Made by a program: the position numbers and the translations under genes
The notes under the pieces: generated by a model
Told to the model about the DNA's origin: nothing
Database searches by the model: none
The model's input: the letters and a program-made list of their open reading frames with translations, nothing else
Shown: positions 62,665 to 64,000 of the stretch, one piece after another
Position numbering within the stretch: the stretch's first letter is position 1
How the letters are laid out: every line of letters starts with the position of its first letter
Assembly (NCBI RefSeq): GCF_014395975.1
Contig: NZ_CP060714.1
Span: forward strand, 868,001 to 932,000
Direction: 5' to 3'
DNA from: Diaphorobacter ruginosibacter
Lineage (GTDB): Bacteria; Pseudomonadota; Gammaproteobacteria; Burkholderiales; Burkholderiaceae_C
Length of the DNA stretch: 64,000 bases

Positions 62665-63777
62665 TCAGTAGGCCGATGCCTGCAACGGCCCGCCGTGCGC
62701 GCGGGCCTGTTCCTGCAACAGCCTGAACTGTTCCGGGTAGAAACGTTCCGCGACGTCCAGGTGCGAGCGGATACGGCCTTTCAGGGCGTTCGTTCCGATA
62801 TGGCGGAACAGCGGGTTCTCCGGATCGCTCTCCGGGCCCTGTGCCTGCTCGTTCAAGGCCTCGGGCAATGTCAGCAGCGGGATCTCCTCGGCATGCAGGC
62901 TCGGCGAGAAGAAATAGGCGATCGAGTACCGGTCCACGCCGCTCTGTGGCGAGATCACGCGGTGCACGTTGGCGCGCAGATAGCCATTGGTGGCAAGCTC
63001 CAGCATTTCGCCGATGTTGACCACGAAGGCATTCCTGCGCGGCGGCACATCGATCCAGCCCTTGGACGAGAGCACCTGCAGGCCGCCGACGTCATCCTGC
63101 AGCAGCAAGGTGAGCAGGCCGCCGTCCTTGTGCGCCCCCACGCCCTGATCGGACTGGCCCTGGGCCTGCCCCGGGTAGCGGATGATCTTGAAGCGATGGT
63201 TGCGCGGCGCGGCGACCAGTGCATCGAGCGCCTGGGCCGACTGCCCCAGCGCCACGAGAAAGGCCTGCAGCAGGCGCTCGGCCACCGAGCGTGTCTGGTC
63301 GAGCCAGTCGAGCACGGCGGGCTTCAGCGCCGGCAGTTCGGCGGGCCACTGGTTGGGGCCCTGCAGGGCCCACCAGATCGGATGTTCGGCGTCCACTGCG
63401 TTGATGCTGCGCACCGCTGGAAGCTCCTCGCCGAAGTCGATCTGCTCGCGCTGATCGGGCCGCAGGCGCGTGATCTCGCCGCCCACGCCGGTATAGCCGC
63501 GAAAATGCGGCGTGTTGCGGATCGCGATGCGTTCCTTGGCTGCGGCCGGGAGTGTGAAAGTCTCGCGCGTCAGGCGCTCCAGTTCCTCTATCGTCCGGGT
63601 GTCGATGCCATGCCCCTCCAGGTAGAAGAAGCCCGTATCTCGCGCAATGCGTGCGAGACGCTGGTGAAAGGCATCGTGCCTGGCGGGATCGTCCAGTTCG
63701 GACAGGTCGATCACCGGCAGCGCGGTGGCGCTTTCGATGTCTTCGTGGGTGGGCAGGGCCCATGCGGCTGCGCTCAT
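62665..63777 (-). CDS. Isopenicillin-N-synthase-family 2OG/Fe(II) oxygenase
   Basis: A 370-residue enzyme of the plant-type 2-oxoglutarate dioxygenase/IPNS family. The N-terminal DIOX_N part is clear (LPVIDLSELDDPARHDAFHQ, ARDTGFFYLEGHGID). The iron site is His and Asp in GVGAHKDGGLLTLLLQDD, with the distal His in RANVHRVISP, and DRYSIAYFFSP supplies the Arg-x-Ser pair that holds 2-oxoglutarate. Bacterial members hydroxylate or cleave small acids; the substrate is unknown. The start overlaps the stop of the PLP-enzyme gene as ATGA, so they are coupled, which hints at a sulfur-containing substrate. Confidence 0.9.
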   Translation of the reverse strand: MSAAAWALPTHEDIESATALPVIDLSELDDPARHDAFHQRLARIARDTGFFYLEGHGIDTRTIEELERLTRETFTLPAAAKERIAIRNTPHFRGYTGVGGEITRLRPDQREQIDFGEELPAVRSINAVDAEHPIWWALQGPNQWPAELPALKPAVLDWLDQTRSVAERLLQAFLVALGQSAQALDALVAAPRNHRFKIIRYPGQAQGQSDQGVGAHKDGGLLTLLLQDDVGGLQVLSSKGWIDVPPRRNAFVVNIGEMLELATNGYLRANVHRVISPQSGVDRYSIAYFFSPSLHAEEIPLLTLPEALNEQAQGPESDPENPLFRHIGTNALKGRIRSHLDVAERFYPEQFRLLQEQARAHGGPLQASAY

Positions 63778-64000
63778 GCTTGTTCCTCCAGTGCGAGTGC
63801 CGGTGTGATGATGGTGGTGCGTTCGGTCGGGTGGTGCGGGGCCGGGGCAGCGTGCTGCAGTGCCTGCCGCAGGTCGGCAACCAGATCCTCGGGATGCTCT
63901 ATGCCCACGGAAAGCCGTACCAGGCCGGGCGAGATGCCGGCATGCCGCAGTTCCTCGTCGCTGAGCAGATGGTGCGTGGTCTCCGCCGGTATCGCTGCGA
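63774..64000 (-). CDS. Cys/Met-metabolism PLP enzyme, C-terminal fragment (gene cut by window edge)
   Basis: The last 75 residues of a protein whose start lies beyond the window. It reads PAETTHHLLSDEELRHAGIS, then PGLVRLSVGIEHPEDLVADL, which is the closing region of cystathionine gamma-synthase, O-acetylhomoserine sulfhydrylase and methionine gamma-lyase. The tail adds about 30 less conserved residues. The stop TGA overlaps the start of the oxygenase gene as ATGA. The exact reaction cannot be told from this part. Confidence 0.8.
   Translation of the reverse strand, partial: AAIPAETTHHLLSDEELRHAGISPGLVRLSVGIEHPEDLVADLRQALQHAAPAPHHPTERTTIITPALALEEQA

Overview
The window is one contiguous piece of a GC-rich betaproteobacterial chromosome, most like the Comamonadaceae (Acidovorax, Comamonas and Delftia relatives). 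The reasons are codon use, the ribF-ileS-lspA block, orphan Bug-type solute receptors, an aerobic benzoyl-CoA (box) cluster with a BoxR regulator, and intergenic repeat types I associate with that family. The placement is inferred from gene content; no search was run. I see no rRNA, IS element, CRISPR array or prophage.

Layout. 0-8 kb: the 3' end of gltD, a PEP-mutase/isocitrate-lyase-type enzyme behind an orphan Bug receptor, two identical tRNA-Lys(CUU) genes each with its own -10 box and terminator, guaC, a UvrD-family helicase, and a lipoprotein. 8-17.3 kb: an AT-rich upstream region, then a same-strand cluster coding for exported repeat proteins, a CsgG-like outer-membrane lipoprotein, a Sel1-type protein, a second lipoprotein, an OmpA-domain protein and a zinc-ribbon membrane protein. 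This is the best candidate for an undescribed system: a curli/holdfast-anchor-like (CsgG/HfaB-type) secreted fibre or adhesin system with its own repeat family. 17.4-17.85 kb: a large imperfect inverted repeat. 18-31 kb: housekeeping and transport genes (PhoX phosphatase, DMT exporter, quinone oxidoreductase, Nudix, LysR with a bile-acid-symporter-family transporter, Na/Pi symporter, M20 amidohydrolase, phosphoesterase, VOC protein, second Bug receptor). 31-37.5 kb: GNAT, lspA, ileS, ribF and an HNH nuclease.

37.8-42.5 kb: a family 2A encapsulin sulfur locus (rhodanese, serine O-acetyltransferase, XRE regulator, encapsulin shell, and a cysteine desulfurase with a long disordered N-terminal cargo extension). 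A TTC microsatellite sits just upstream of the shell gene.

42.5-62.6 kb: the aerobic benzoyl-CoA route. boxC-boxB-boxA are on the minus strand, boxR is on the minus strand, and boxD, benzoate-CoA ligase, an alpha/beta hydrolase and a LivKHMGF-type ABC importer are on the plus strand. Together they import an aromatic acid, activate it as a CoA ester, epoxidise it (BoxA/BoxB), open the ring (BoxC) and oxidise the semialdehyde (BoxD). A three-subunit periplasmic molybdenum hydroxylase (molybdopterin subunit, 2Fe-2S subunit, triheme cytochrome c) lies between boxC and boxR. TGCA-N6-TGCA-like sites mark both box promoter regions and fit BoxR control.

62.7-64 kb: a 2-oxoglutarate/Fe(II) oxygenase of the isopenicillin-N-synthase family, then the C-terminus of a Cys/Met-metabolism PLP enzyme cut by the window edge.
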